Part shown: positions 23,585 to 35,816 of the stretch, one piece after another
How the letters are laid out: every line of letters begins with the position of its first letter
Numbering within the stretch: the first letter of the stretch is position 1
Assembly (NCBI GenBank): GCA_032719365.1
Contig: CM064873.1
Coordinates: 35,627,742 to 35,691,741, forward strand
Length of the DNA stretch: 64,000 bases
Direction of reading: 5' to 3'
Source of the DNA: Prinsepia uniflora
Taxonomy: Eukaryota; Streptophyta; Magnoliopsida; Rosales; Rosaceae
The notes under the pieces: generated by a model
What the model was told of the DNA's origin: nothing
Database searches by the model: none
What the model saw: only the letters and a program-made list of their open reading frames with translations
Position numbers and translations under genes: made by a program

Positions 23585-24914
23585 ATGGCTAGTGGAAGTG
23601 CAAGTGCAAGTGCAAGTGAAAGCAGCCCAAGACCTGGACAAGTTGACCCAGCATGGAAATATGTCATTGCAATTCCTGGAAATAAAAACGGTGTCATATG
23701 TTTGTTTTGTCAACATCAGTTCCAGAGTGGAGGCATAACGCGATTAAAGTTTCATCTAGTAGGTTTTGATCCGAAAAAAAATGTTCAAAAATGCAACGAT
23801 GTACCTAAGGCTATTAGGGATGAGGTCAGAGCATAGATCAAAAGTAAAGATACTTCTAAACAGACTAAGAATAAGATTGGGTAGAACATACGAGCTGGCT
23901 TGAGAGGAGATCCACTGGAAACTCAACAGAGCATTCAGATTAATGATAGTGATGATGAAGAGGATGATGATGGATTCGTTTATCCACTAGATGTGCATAG
24001 ATATGAGAGAGCAGCATATCGCTTTGCTGTAAATTGCATCGAGAGATGAGGCACGGCGAAGTGTCGATAATTATGGAGTTGGTACCATGTGTGGTGCTCA
24101 AGGAGGCAGTAGCAGTCGTCAACCACCGCAACAGATGCGTCGATCATAGAGTTTGCGTGATCCATTTTCAATTCCTCCAAAACCAAAACTCTACAAAACC
24201 ACACGAAGTCAACAGAAGACTGTAAAATCGATGTGGAAAGGGACAAAAGAGAAGTTAGGTCGATACATAAGCAATTTTTTTTATATATGAAGGTGTGGCT
24301 CCAAATAAAACCAACTCTCATCATTTTAAGAATATGATTATTGAAGCCCAACGAGCAGGTATTTAATAAATTTATTTATGATACATTTTTTATTTAGCTT
24401 ATGAAATGGTATTAAATGCTAACTTATGTTTTGGTTTACAGGTGAAGGCGTGTCCACTCCTTCTCCATATGAAGTGAAAAATAAATATCTTCTTATGGAG
24501 TATGAAGAAATGACGGCGTATGTGGAGCAACAAAAGCGACACTAGGAAACTTATGGATGTACCATAATGTGTGATGGTTCGACCGGTCCAACGAAGTTAT
24601 CCATAATTAACTTCATGGTATATAGTAAGGATTCAACTATATTTCTCAGGTCAGTTGATTCTACCAAATTCCATAAAGACTATGTGTACATAGGAAATTT
24701 GTTGAAGGAAGTTGTTCAAGAGGTTGGAGTACAAAATGTTGTACAGATCGTTACTGATAATGGGTCGAACTTCAAAAAGGCTGGAAAAGAACTGATGAAG
24801 ACGTATCCGATCTATTGGACTCCTTGTGCAGCCCATTGTATCGACCTAATGTTTGAAGATATTAGGAAGAATGAGACAATGGCGCTCATCATAAAAAAAG
24901 CTAGGCAGGTAACT
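23585..24914 (+). pseudogene. hAT transposase, N-terminal half (BED finger and DUF659), broken
   Basis: From the ATG at 23585 the frame gives a Ser/Ala-rich start, then a BED-type finger (VICLFCQHQF, RLKFHLVGF) within the first 83 residues. It continues in frame past TAG stops at 23834 and 23879 through an acidic DDEEDDDG stretch. After a frame disruption near 24050-24180 the conserved GRYISNFFIYEGVA block and a small intron (about 24360-24442) follow. The DUF659 part spans 24460-24914 (TGPTKLSIINFMVYSKDSTI, NVVQIVTDNGSNFKKAG, YWTPCAAHCIDLMFEDI), with a stop at 24544. It is cut after KKARQVT by a solo-LTR-like insertion and resumes at 31354. A dead transposase copy. Confidence 0.88.
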
Positions 24915-26196
24915 TGTAAGGACCTGTCCCGGAAGTCGGGATTACCGAATTGATTAGTGACGGATTAGCTGAGTTAATCGGTGGTTAGTTGGCTACTGTT
25001 GGACATTGGGCGTAGACTGATGATTTTGCCCCTTGTTTGGGCAAATTGTTGACTTTTAGTTCGGACGGTCAATTGGGCATTGACTGATGACTGTGACGTA
25101 GTTTGGGACGCCATCAGTCCGTAGACAGGTGGCACGCCCGATTCCGACATCCAAGGAGGAAGTTATGATGTTCGGAAGGTTGAGGGTATTACCGTAATTT
25201 GGTTAAAATAGGGGGAAAAGTTGACTTTTCGCACGACAGAGTTTTTACATGTAGACTGAGGACTGTTAGGTAGATCTCGTCGTCCTGAGTTCAACGACAG
25301 GCGGCATGCTTTCATCGGACGTAGGACGAGTGAGTTAAGGGTCTAGAACGGCAAAGGGCAAAATGGTAATTTTGACTCACAGGGGTATTTTGGTGCCTTG
25401 AGAATTGTGCAATTCGGATTGGGACAAGTGTACAACAATTATTGGATATTTTGGAGTTAAGGACCATAGGATTGTGACATGTGGCTGTTGTCTAGTGGGT
25501 TCCAGCATTTTGAACGGTGAAAATTAAAAGGGGTTGCTGTTTGGTTTGAGTAGTGTTAGAAGAGGAAAACAAAGACTGAGAGTAAGGGGGGAAATCGATC
25601 GACTTGCAGGGAGAATGTGAGTTCTTGAGAGTGAGTGAGTGTGACCAGTGGTGTTTGAGAGGAAGGGAGTGTTGGGGGACGTTTGGAAGGTCGAGTGGGT
25701 GTGTGGAGTGAGTGGGAAAACCAGAGAACAGAGAGGGAGTTTGGTGGTGGTGCTGCCGTGTTTCGATCAAGCGTGGCTGGTGGTGGTGCTCAGAGGACGG
25801 TGGAGACGTACTTGACAGGTTAGGCACGGCGGAGCTCACGGTGGTGAGCAGGAGGCAGGTAATTTCTCTTCTTCCTTCTGTTTTCTCTATTTTCCAGTTT
25901 AGGTTCAAACGGTAAGTCTTGGAGTTTGAGTACGAGTCGAGGCGTTTGGTGAGTTCTAGTGAGTTCAGTAGGTCCTTAGGAACCTATAGAGGTCGAAACC
26001 GTAACAGGGGATTGCACGGTGGGCCGGGAGCAAGGATAGGGGATTTGGACGGGTTTTGGTTCGAGCTTGGGACGGTGAGATATAGTTCGTGTTGTCGTAT
26101 TTGGAGTAGGGGAATAGACTGCTAGGAAGGGGACGAAGATGTTGGTGGAAAAAAGGACAGAATTGGTTGAGGGACGACGGAGAACCGGTCACGCCA

Positions 26197-29100
26197 TGTA
26201 ACGACCCGTCCCGGAATTCGGGAGTAGATTAGTAACTATCCATGATTAATGAGGGTTAATCGGTGGTTAGTTGGGTGGAATCGGACGAACGTGGCAAAAT
26301 GACCGTTTTGCCCTAGTCGTGGGTGAAACGTTGACTTTTTATTCGGGTGGTCAAATGGACCTTTCCCGATGACCGTGACGTAGTTTGGGTCGTCACGAGT
26401 TCATAGACTGGTGGCACGTTCGATTCCGACGTTCATGGTGGAAGTTCCGACGTTCGGAAGTTCAGGGGCATTTCCGTAATTTGGACGAAATAAGGGAAAA
26501 TGTTGACTTTTTGATCGGGGGGTCTGATGGCCGAGGGCCAAGGACTGTTAGGTTCTTCTCGAAGCCCCGAGTACAACGACAGGCGGCACGCTTGAAACGG
26601 ATGTCGGGTGACCAAGTTATGGGTCACGGAAGGTGAGGGGCATTTTGGTAATTTTCCAAGTGTGGGCAAAATGGTAAATTGGCCACTGTTGTTGGGACAG
26701 CCGTGTGCGGCGTGGTTTCCCTTTCAGAAACAGAGCATGGGCTGAGGGAAGTGTTCAATTTTTCTTCCCAATGAATTGTTTAAACGGTTAGTGTCATTGG
26801 GGAGATTTATTTAGTGACATTGAGGATTGTGTGTGTGCTGGGCGTGCACGGGTGGTGTGAGTGTGGGAAACAAGTGATGGTGTGAGGAATTGAAAATCAG
26901 GGCTTCGACTTGAGCGTGCACGGGCTGGGTTTGTTTATACCCTGGAGTGGAGGATCACAGAGCACTGAGGGAGATTTGCCTGTGCTGGTGAGTGACATTC
27001 GGACAGTGGGACTGGAGAATTGCGGGCACGGGCAACCATTTTCTTCTTCATTTCCGGGATAGAGTGGGGGACGATTCGCAGAGGAGCCTGAACGAGTTCC
27101 CACGGGTGTTGGGGGCTTGTTCGATTATCAGAGTGCGGAGAGTGTTGCACTGATTCATTTTGGAACCAGGAAGTGAGCTGGGAGTTGGGAGAACCAGCTT
27201 TGGGAAAAAACTCAAAAAATGGAGGGAAATTCCAAATTTAATCTGTGAGCTGAGTTGAGCCAAACGGAGGTAGATATTAGTCTTCTGAGTTCATTTCGAA
27301 CTCGACCATACAGAGATTGAGGGGAACTGATCACCGTATGGCCATGATCGGAGGCCCCTGGTTTCAGCGATAGTCGAGCTTGGAGTCGTGATCATGGAGG
27401 TAAGTTCTCGTGAAATTGATTTCAAAATCATCCTTAGAATGAGTCTCTGATGCTTCCTAACAAATCAATTGAAGTAAACAGTGACAGTGTGATGAACTGG
27501 GACGATGAACTCCGAGTTCGACTCGAGTTCAATTAAGTGGGTTTGAGGCCGTGTCGAGTGGATTAATTGATACATACCTTTAATTGAGTCCCTTGCGAGT
27601 CTACTTGATGGATCGATTGAGGTAATTAGGTTGTGCTTGACAGGAATTGGAACGGGTCCTGTCGCGGGTCGCATGCCCGTTTGACAGTGAAATCGGGTGA
27701 GGAAGGTGAACTGTGCAGGGGTACTGTAGCAGGCGCGTGGGCTCACGCGCAGCCACTCACGGCGGCGCGTGAGGGCGCGTGGACCTGAATTTCAAGGTGA
27801 GTTCAAAATGACTTTTGTCCTACACATTGTAACGAACATTTTAACGTTGGTATCGAATTTATCGGACACCGTTTCGATGTTATTCCGAGGGTCCGAAGAT
27901 TTATGTTACGTTTGTAATTAACGATTAATTTCCAGAGAATTATGGGAAATTAGTATGTTGCCATCTAAGCCCTTGGTGACACTAAAGTATGTTTTCGAAC
28001 AGGATTTGGAATTTCTGGAAAATATCGGAAATTACGGGCATGCGTGCGACGCGAAACCGAGCCTTAAGAATGGTGTGTGAGTGGACTTGCTTTCAAAATT
28101 TAATGCATGCATAAAATATTTCTATGATTTTATGATTATGATTATAAGTTGTGATTGATTTTGATTTCCGTATTTATACGTATTCGATTCTCGTATTTAT
28201 ACGTATTTTTACTATATATGTGAAATTACACGTATTTCGAGACTATGATCCCTCGTGGGCTTAATGATGGTTTAATGAAAGAAGTTATATGAAATGGGTG
28301 TAAAATGATTTAAAAAGGTTGTTTATGATTTGCGAGTGTGACTTACGATTTTGACACGTTTTTCGAGAAAGTTCCGGATTTGCACGTTTTACGAGATTTT
28401 GAGTTATGGTGAATTGATCACTGTTGATGTTTGAATTGGGGAATTTAAATGAGACTTGTGATTTTGAGGATTTTTAAATGAGGGTTTTGAGTATGTTTTG
28501 CTTGAATCGTGATTTTGGTAATTATGATTGTGGTTTGGATGTTTTGATAATGAGATTTGAGAAATGAAATGATTTCAAGGAATTAAAATGGATTTTGGAA
28601 AATACGATTTCGGGCTTGATGCTCGGGGCATAAAAGTAATTTTAACGAACGAGATTACGGTTTTCGGAAATTTTAAGTGGATTCTTGGTTTGGGTTCGGG
28701 ATGATGCTTCCGGATGCCGGCTTACGGAATCATTATTGCGAATTCGAATTCGGGAATGAAAAAGGATTTAATAAAGTGATTTGGTCTGATTTTGCATGCC
28801 CCGTGTTTCATGATAATTTGATTATGTTGGTAAAGTCTGATTTGGGGAAAATGAATGTGGAAATTCGGACCATGGGTCCTGTTGTGAAAAATATGATTTT
28901 GGGGATGGATCCCACGTTGTCGTGATTGCTAAACTGTTTTGGGGTTTAAAGACCCGTTGAAATCTGCTTTGGGTTTAAAGACCCGTTGTTGTGTTTGAAA
29001 ACTGTTTTGGGTTTAAAAACCCGGTGCTATTGCTAGAGCACGTTTTGAGTTTAAAGACTCGGTTAATTGATGACGGGGGAGGGCCCTTAATGAGTTTAAA

Positions 29101-29778
29101 GACTCGTGAGTTTAAAGACTCGGTTACTATAATACCCCCGAGGCCTATTGATTATGTTCTGAGTTTAAAGACTCGTTGATATCCCGGGAAGGCCTGTCTA
29201 TGCGCATGGTTTTGAGTTTAAAGACTCGGGCGCACTTGTTATCCAGCAAAATGATTGACTTGTGATTTATTGATGATTTCTGATGTTTCGGTTGAGTTGG
29301 GCAGTGGCTCGGTATATGGTTGTTGGTTTGGATTATGTTGTGCATTTGGCTTTTGATTCCTGGTTTTGGGCTGAGGCCCGGTGATTATGATTGCGGGCTA
29401 AGACCCGATGGTTGAGAAAGGAAAAATGATTTTGTGGTTCATACGAGTTTTTTTTTTCTTATGTGGAAAATCTTAACCGATTGCGAAATGGGTTTTTGTA
29501 TGCATGCATTGGTTTTTACGCGGAGGGTAAAAACGTTTGTTGTAACCGTTTTGCTAAACTGATTCATTTTTGTCCACTCACACCTTTGGTTTTTTATTGA
29601 CCCTCCAGGTCGTGGCGCGTTGTTCGAGGCTGTACGAGGGGTGGAGGCATGAGTAAGCATATGTGGCTATCCCTGGTCTGGCACGTACTGAGGGTAACTT
29701 GGGTATTTCAGTCGACTTGCCAGACGGGAGCAGGACCGGGCACGGGTATCGATGCCCCTTCCGGGGGCGGTCCTATCA
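26197..29778 (+). mobile_element. CCCGTCCC-family copy, innermost level of nest (3.58 kb)
   Basis: It begins TGTAACGACCCGTCCC and ends GGGGGCGGTCCTATCA. Flanking pentamers CGCCA and TGCCG differ only by transitions, compatible with an aged 5-bp duplication. Landmarks: GTGAGTGGAC near 28079 with AATGCATGCATAAA, palindromic modules at 28941-29229, TGCATGCATTGG near 29499, GTCCACTCACACC near 29571. It is clearly the same subfamily as the minus-strand copy at 50763-54324, which has near-equal length and a perfect duplication. Confidence 0.82.
28941..29229. repeat. palindromic GGGTTTAAAGACCC / GAGTTTAAAGACTC module array
   Basis: Eight units each form a perfect or near-perfect short palindrome around TTTAAA. 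Units are of two matched types, GGGTTTAAAGACCCG and GAGTTTAAAGACTCG, so changes on one arm are mirrored on the other. The same array, inverted, lies at about 51340-51590 in the sister copy, and fewer units lie at 30630-30822. Confidence 0.8.
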
Positions 29779-31353
29779 TGCCGGTTCGGGTTGACAGAGC
29801 CTGTCTGAACCGGGAGAACGGAGGTTGAAGACGATGAATAGTGCAGGCACGTGAGGCCTATGCGCAGCCACTTTGGGGGCGCATGGGGGCGCGTGGTGGC
29901 TTTTCTGGGGAAACTTCCAACATATTTTTTTGGTCTAATTGTTGTAACGAATCTTTTGAGACTAGTTTCAGGACGATCGGACGTTGTTTCGGGTTAGTTC
30001 TACGAGATCGAAGGTTTAGGGTTCCGTTTACTTATGCTTAGGATTCGGAAAATTGAGGGAAATTAGGAGAACCTTCGTGGACGTGTTAGTGACTGGTTTT
30101 AGTGACTTGTGACAGGATCGGGAATCCCCGAGGAGATCGAGGAGCGTACGGGACGTAAGTGACGTGCCGGGTAACTGTGAGTGGACTTCTTCCTTATAAC
30201 TGAGCATGCATAACTGCTTTTAATTACTTGATTTATGGTTTTATATGTGATTTCATGACTATTGAATATGCTATAACCGTTTTATATAATTGCACGATTT
30301 TTGAGAAATAACGTATTTGACACGTTTTACGAGAAAGACTTGATTTCTGATTATGATGCCATGATTTTGGGATTTCAAACGATAAATGGTTTTCAATGAT
30401 TATATATGGCTTGAGACATGATTCGATAATCAAGGCTTTCGATTTTAGAATTGGATTTCGGAAAAACGGAATTTGGTTTTAAAGTTGAAAATTGGATTTC
30501 CGGATTTGGGTTCGGAATGACGGTTCTGGATGCCGGAAGGGCTTCAGACCAGTGGTTTCGAATTCGGGTTTGGATATGGATTTAGAAATGGTTTTCAAAT
30601 GGTTTTGGATTGGATTTGCTGGATCCGGATATTGGGTTTAAAGACCCGGATTATGTTTGACGGGGAACGGGTCCGGATTGAGTTTAAAGACTCGGGAGTT
30701 TAAAGACTCGGATATTGATATTTCCCCCGTAGGCCTGTTGAGTTTAAAAACTATGGAGTTTAAAGACTTGGATTATATTTGAGGCCTGGATTGAGTTTAA
30801 AGACTCGAGAGTTTAAAGACTCGGATAGGTCCAGCAGGTTTGATCGGATAATGATATTGGTATTTTATGTTTTATAATACTGTTTTTATGATGATTACTC
30901 TGTGATTTATACATGTTTTCAGATATTGGGTTATGCATGCATGTTTTCAAAACGGAGGGTCAAACCCTGTTTTGTTTATGAAATGATTTTTGAAACTTTT
31001 ATTCTTTTTTGTCCACTCACACTTTTCTAGTTTTTAATTGCCCTCCAGGTCGTGGAGCTAGCGCGGGGGTTGACCTTGAGGCAGAGTCGGAGGCATAGAG
31101 TTATCCTCGAGTGATCCCGGAGTTTCTCTCGGAGTGTTTTCAAGTTTCCATTGTGCGTGTCGTTTTCGCTTTACTTTGTTTGTACTATGTTCTGTATGAC
31201 TATTACTTTATTGGATTTTAAGTTATCCCTTGTCTGGCAATGTAATTTGGGGTTTTTGTGAGGTTCTTTTGGGTCTTTGTGTTGGGTTGCCAGACGGGAG
31301 CAGGGTTCACCTTGGTTATCGGGGTGATAATCGGGGTGGGTCCTGTCATAAAT

Positions 31354-33264
31354 AACTACATTTATAATCATCTATGGTTACTAGCTCCGATGCATGAATT
31401 CTGTCAAGGAGACTTGGTTCGTCCTTGTGCAACTTGGTTCGCAACCAACTATATTTGTATAAACAGTATAGTTAAGCATAAAGTTGGCCTTAGAATATTG
31501 TTTACCAGGGATCAATGGCATGGTAGCCCATTAAGTAGGAAAGTGGAAGGCAAGAGGGTTGAGGCTCATTTCCTTGACCAAAGATTCTGGGAGTCCTTGG
31601 AGATGATGCAATCAATATATGAACCATTATATTGCATCCTTCGAATTGTTGATACAGAGGTAGTCCCAACCATGCCAATCCTGTATGATATGTTCAATCG
31701 AATGAAAGAAAAGATAACCCGTCTTAAAGGGAAGAAGTGGGTCCTTAAAATCATACATGAGCGATGGGAAAAAACATTAGTGCATCCCTTACATGCTGCT
31801 GGTATATTTCTATCTTATTGAACTTGTTAATATTTTATTTTATTGTTGTTTACTAAGCAAAGTTCATTCATGATTTGCAGCTTATTACTTGAATCCCCGA
31901 TATCAATATCAAGCATGTGTTGGGCATGACTCCTACCGCGTCCAATCAGTTCAACAAGTATTCCTCAAACTGAATCCAAATGGGCAAGTGGGTTTACAAA
32001 ATTTTGGAGTAGACGTAAGTTCACTACCATATATGAACCTTGATATTTTTGAATCTGCACATCTATGGCATTATATTAACATCAGCCTTAATTTAGTTGA
32101 TCAACTTTAGAGATGGTCGGAAAACATTTCATTCACCTATGGATGTACAATCATGAACGAAAATTCCCCCAGGTATATTACTTGCATTTAACTTGATATT
32201 GTATGACTTAGCACTTTATAATGCCTCTTACATTAAACTTGATATTGACAGCTGAGTGGTGGGAACTATATGGCCAAGCTTCTCCCAGCTTGCAACAAAT
32301 TCCAGTTCGTATATTATCACAAACAGCATCATCTTCGGGATGTGAGAGAAATTGGAGTACATTTTCTTTAATTCATACAGAGCAAAGAAACCGTCTCGCA
32401 TATTCTAAGTTAGAACAACTTGTTTTATGTTATTACAACATGAAACTCAAGTTAAGAGATGAAGAAGCTGAAGCCGGTAAAGTTGTGGAAGAATACTACG
32501 TTGACCTGTTTGAAATTGCAGGTCAACATGTGGAAGGTAATGAAGCTGATCCACTTCAAGCATGGATTATTCCAGCTCACTTGGATGATGATAGTGAAAG
32601 GCCTGACCCTCCAGTAGCACATCTTGCTAGTGAACACGGTGTTAATGTCGATAGAGTGCTATCTGAAGAAGTGGGGAGTGAGGACGTAGGTAGTGAACGG
32701 GAGATGTCTTCATGGGAGAGATCAATGCTTGGTTCTACCACTAGACGTGACTTACGAGCTGATGCTACTAGTAAGGGACTTCAAAAAAATAAATCTCCAG
32801 ATGATGATGATGATGATGGAGGAGATGATATTGAGACAAACGATGAAGACAAGGATGACAGAGGGGATAATGATGAGAGAAATGAACATGTAACCGAAAC
32901 ATATGCACCCTTGAGCCCATTTATTGGCGAGGCGGATTTCACTCATGTCACCTAAGATTGTGATCATGGGTGTAGAGAAGGAGGAGTAGGAATCGGTGGT
33001 ATTGGAAAAGATTACACTCGGACACGCAACATATATGAAGGTTATGGAAACCCATCTTCTGAGGATTCCATGGCAATTAGTTTTGAGTCAATGAGTTTAG
33101 GCACCGATCCTAGTAACAACTCAAATGATCCATATGCTTATGGTCCATATGGTCACCCCCTGTTAGACAACCATCTCCCTCAAATACCACATGGTTATGA
33201 AGGCTATGAAGATCCTCATCTCAATGAAGATTATGGAGAAGTTAGTTTGGTAAATCCGAACTAG
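31354..33264 (+). pseudogene. hAT transposase, C-terminal half (dimerisation domain), broken
   Basis: The frame continues from 24914 with NYIYNHLWLLAPMHEF, then LVRPCATWFATNYI, VEPL-like 'SIYEPLYCILRIVD', and 'PLHAAG' up to an intron near 31802-31880. It continues with AYYLNPRYQY (from about 31881) and, after degraded sequence, the Dimer_Tnp_hAT domain at 32250-32460 (WWELYGQASPSLQQIPVRIL, SSSGCERNWSTFSLIHTEQR, LVLCYYNMKLK). A long acidic linker (DDDDDDGGDD) and a Tyr/Pro/Gly-rich tail (NDPYAYGPYGHP) follow. A single in-frame TAA at 32953 splits the tail; the frame then runs on to the stop at 33264. This is the C-terminus of the transposase begun at 23585. Confidence 0.88.
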
Positions 33265-35580
33265 CCTATCTATGGAGGAAAAGTAGGTCATTCAAAGGAG
33301 ATATACGAATACTATGTCCAACAATACATTTCCTTTTGGTCAAATAGCATCAGTTGGCAAAACTTTTGTGTCTTGGTAGATCAAGACCAATCTAATTTTC
33401 AAGCTGGTCGACACTCTACTTGTTTTTTATCAAGTTCAATGTGTACAATATTTTTAATGCAATATTATCAATAGAATTATGTTTTAATTTAAATTTATAT
33501 TTAAGATTTTATACTGTTAGTGGTCGGCAGATCTATATTATATCATATGATTCATCATATATTTATTATATCAAAGTCATTTTATAGTTTTTATTAGTCC
33601 AATATAACCATTATTGGGTACTTAAATTTTTCCCAAATTTTCATTCCAAATTTCCGTCATTTGGACCCAATTTTCGTCATTTTTGTTGACCGTAAACGAT
33701 ATCGATATTTGGGGCGAGATATCCGTAAATTCGGCGAGCGATATATTCGTCGATATCGATATTTCAATTCTTGGATGAGTGACACTTGTCACTCATCCAT
33801 GGGTCCCACCTAAATATCCGACCAATCAGATTATGCCACCTAATCACCGCCTCGTAATGCGTGCATAGTAAAATTGAACTTCCGTGACCCATAACTTTCC
33901 CTTTCGAAGTCTGATTTTAGCGTGCCGCTTGTCTATGGATTCTTATCGTCCCGATCTACGTAACTGTCCTCGGCCCTAGGCCATCAGACCTCCCAGGTTA
34001 AAAGTTAACTATTTGCCCATTTTAACCAAATTACCAAAATACCCTTGAACTTCCGAACGTCATAACTTCTTCCTCGAATGTCGGAATTGGACGTGCCACC
34101 TGTTTATGAACTTGTGACGTCCCGAACTACATCACGGTCATTGGCCAAAGTCCATTTGACCGCCAAAATGAAAAGTAAACGTTTTGCCCATTCTAAGGGC
34201 AAAATCATCATTTTGCACCGTTCGTCCGAAAGTACCCCACTAATCACCGATTGACCTCACTGATCCTTAATTAGTCACTAATCTAATCCCGAAATTCGGG
34301 ACGGGTCGTTACATTATATACCAATCCTCGGCATCCCAGACGCCTGACGTCCCAGACGTCCAATAATAGCAATCCTACTCCTGAGTTACTCTACGGTCCG
34401 GTCGCTCCGTAGAATAACCCCTCGCAGGCAATGCTTGATATCCCAGATGTCATGTATAGAGCTACGCGTGCCCCTCGGTCTCAGCCGAGTCTCCCCCAAG
34501 GTCACCCAGGTCCCTGACCCTTCTTGGAGGGGCGATATCAGATCATAAGGGTGGTATATGGAAAACATTTCATAATTATCTCAATCCGTTCAAATGGGCC
34601 TATGCCCGGGATTTCCGTAAAACCATCGTAATCCATAAATCCGGTTTCGCAAATCCAAATCAATTTATCCAAATCCATTTATGGGTCCCCGACCCGAAAT
34701 CACATTCATAAAATACAATTGGGCCTCATGCCCGATTTCGTAAACCAACTGGGCCCCTGACCCAATAATATAACTCAAATGGACTTCATGTTCAAGGGTT
34801 TCCAAAACAAATGGGTCCCATGCCCGAGTTCACCCTTTTCAAATCCAAAACCATTTCATCAAACCATCACCAAAATCACAAGCACGTATAACCACAGTGT
34901 AAAACCATAAACCTTGATATACGTGCAAATACGTAAATCATCTTGAAATACGTGCAAATATATAAATCACCAATATCACAATCATCATCATAGAAATCAC
35001 ATATGAAAAACATATAAAACAATTATGCATGCATCACAGTTTAGAAAAAAATGTCCACTCACAGACCTTCCTAGCTGCCACCTCAATACACGTGCCATAA
35101 GCCTCCTCGGGCTAACTCACCATCACCGGAACATCCGGACCTGTCCAAATCACACCCGAAGGTCACTAACGACTTAAAATAGGATAACATTGAATCCCCC
35201 AATTTTTCCAGAATTTTTAAACGTATTTAAAATAAACTCTAAACCTTCAGACACTCAAAACTACCCCGAAAAGGTGTCCGATCGACTCGAAATCAGTCCC
35301 AAAATGTCCGTTACATCGAAAGGATGAAATTACACGTTGACTACATCTCCCAAAATTGCCCCACGTGCCCCAACGCGCCTTCGCAAGTGGATGAACGTGA
35401 CGGTTACGCGCAATGAACATTGTCATCCCTAAATTTGGGTGAACCCGATTCACTGGTTATTTCCGGTTTGACCGAACCGATGAACTGACCCGGATGGTTC
35501 TCCCAATTTCGGTCACCATTCTCGACGAGGTTTCTTCCATTCTCATTGTCTCACTATTTCTAATCGATCTACTATCCTAG

Positions 35581-35816
35581 TGTAGAATTCTGTGAAATCT
35601 GATGATTTCATTGATGTGCCGATAGGCCTATATATACAGGTCTTGGGATTGAGATAACTACAAACAGTTATCTCTCCCTTATCTGAATCTAAGTATAACT
35701 GCTAGAGTAACTGCCTAGGTAACTGTCTATGGACATCTGTCCAATAATTGCTGTTGCTGTCTACTAAATACAGTGTACAGTATACTGAATAGCTACAGAA
35801 CGTGTACTATTCTACA
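35581..35816 (-). repeat. Copia 3' LTR
   Basis: 236 bp with TG...CA ends. In element orientation it is the 3' LTR, next to the purine tract; the stop of the reverse-transcriptase frame (35807) falls just inside it. Confidence 0.95.

Larger units (their letters stand above)
24915..31348 (+). mobile_element. CCCGTCCC-family copy inserted in the hAT transposase (third level of nest)
   Basis: It starts TGTAAGGACCTGTCCC and ends GGGTGGGTCCTGTCA. The flanks are TAACT (24910-24914) and TAAAT (31349-31353), a 5-bp duplication with one change. Removing the insert with one flank copy rejoins the transposase frame as ARQVT|NYIYNH. Without its own nested insertion it is about 2.85 kb. The tail half is 29784-31348, with GTGAGTGGAC near 30179, palindromic 'gagtttaaagactcg' modules at 30630-30822 and GTCCACTCACAC near 31011. 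No coding capacity was recognised. Confidence 0.85.
21826..33773 (+). mobile_element. hAT transposon (Ac-like, DUF659 type), inactivated and interrupted
   Basis: Termini are CACGGATTGAAAAAT at the left and, inverted, CAAGAATTGAAATAT at the right, with a perfect 8-bp duplication GATGAGTG (21818-21825 and 33774-33781). Subterminal sequence on both sides is rich in CGATATATCG-like motifs. Removing the nested insertion (24915-31348 plus 5 bp) leaves about 5.5 kb, a normal size for an autonomous element. It encodes the remains of a transposase with BED finger, DUF659 and C-terminal dimerisation domain, now with several stops. It sits inside the conserved 26-bp palindrome of the outer family copy. 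Confidence 0.9.
19255..34313 (-). mobile_element. complete CCCGTCCC-family solo-LTR-like copy, interrupted by hAT (outer level of nest)
   Basis: It starts TGTCAGGACCCATTGC (tail) and ends GGGACGGGTCGTTACA (head), with a perfect TTATA duplication at 19250-19254 and 34314-34318. Removing the hAT and its 8-bp duplication leaves about 3.1 kb. It contains GTGAGTGGAC near 19461, the two-copy minisatellite at 20005-20100, the hairpin module array at 20131-20470, and GTCCACTCACAG near 20691. The palindrome is split by the hAT between 21825 and 33774. No gag, pol or second LTR is seen. Confidence 0.85.

Noticed and set aside
24906..31357. 9-bp duplication (CAGGTAACT / TAAATAACT) suggesting a Mutator-like element
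   Set aside because: The hAT reading frame is restored only with a 5-bp duplication (TAACT/TAAAT), and other copies have clear 5-bp duplications.
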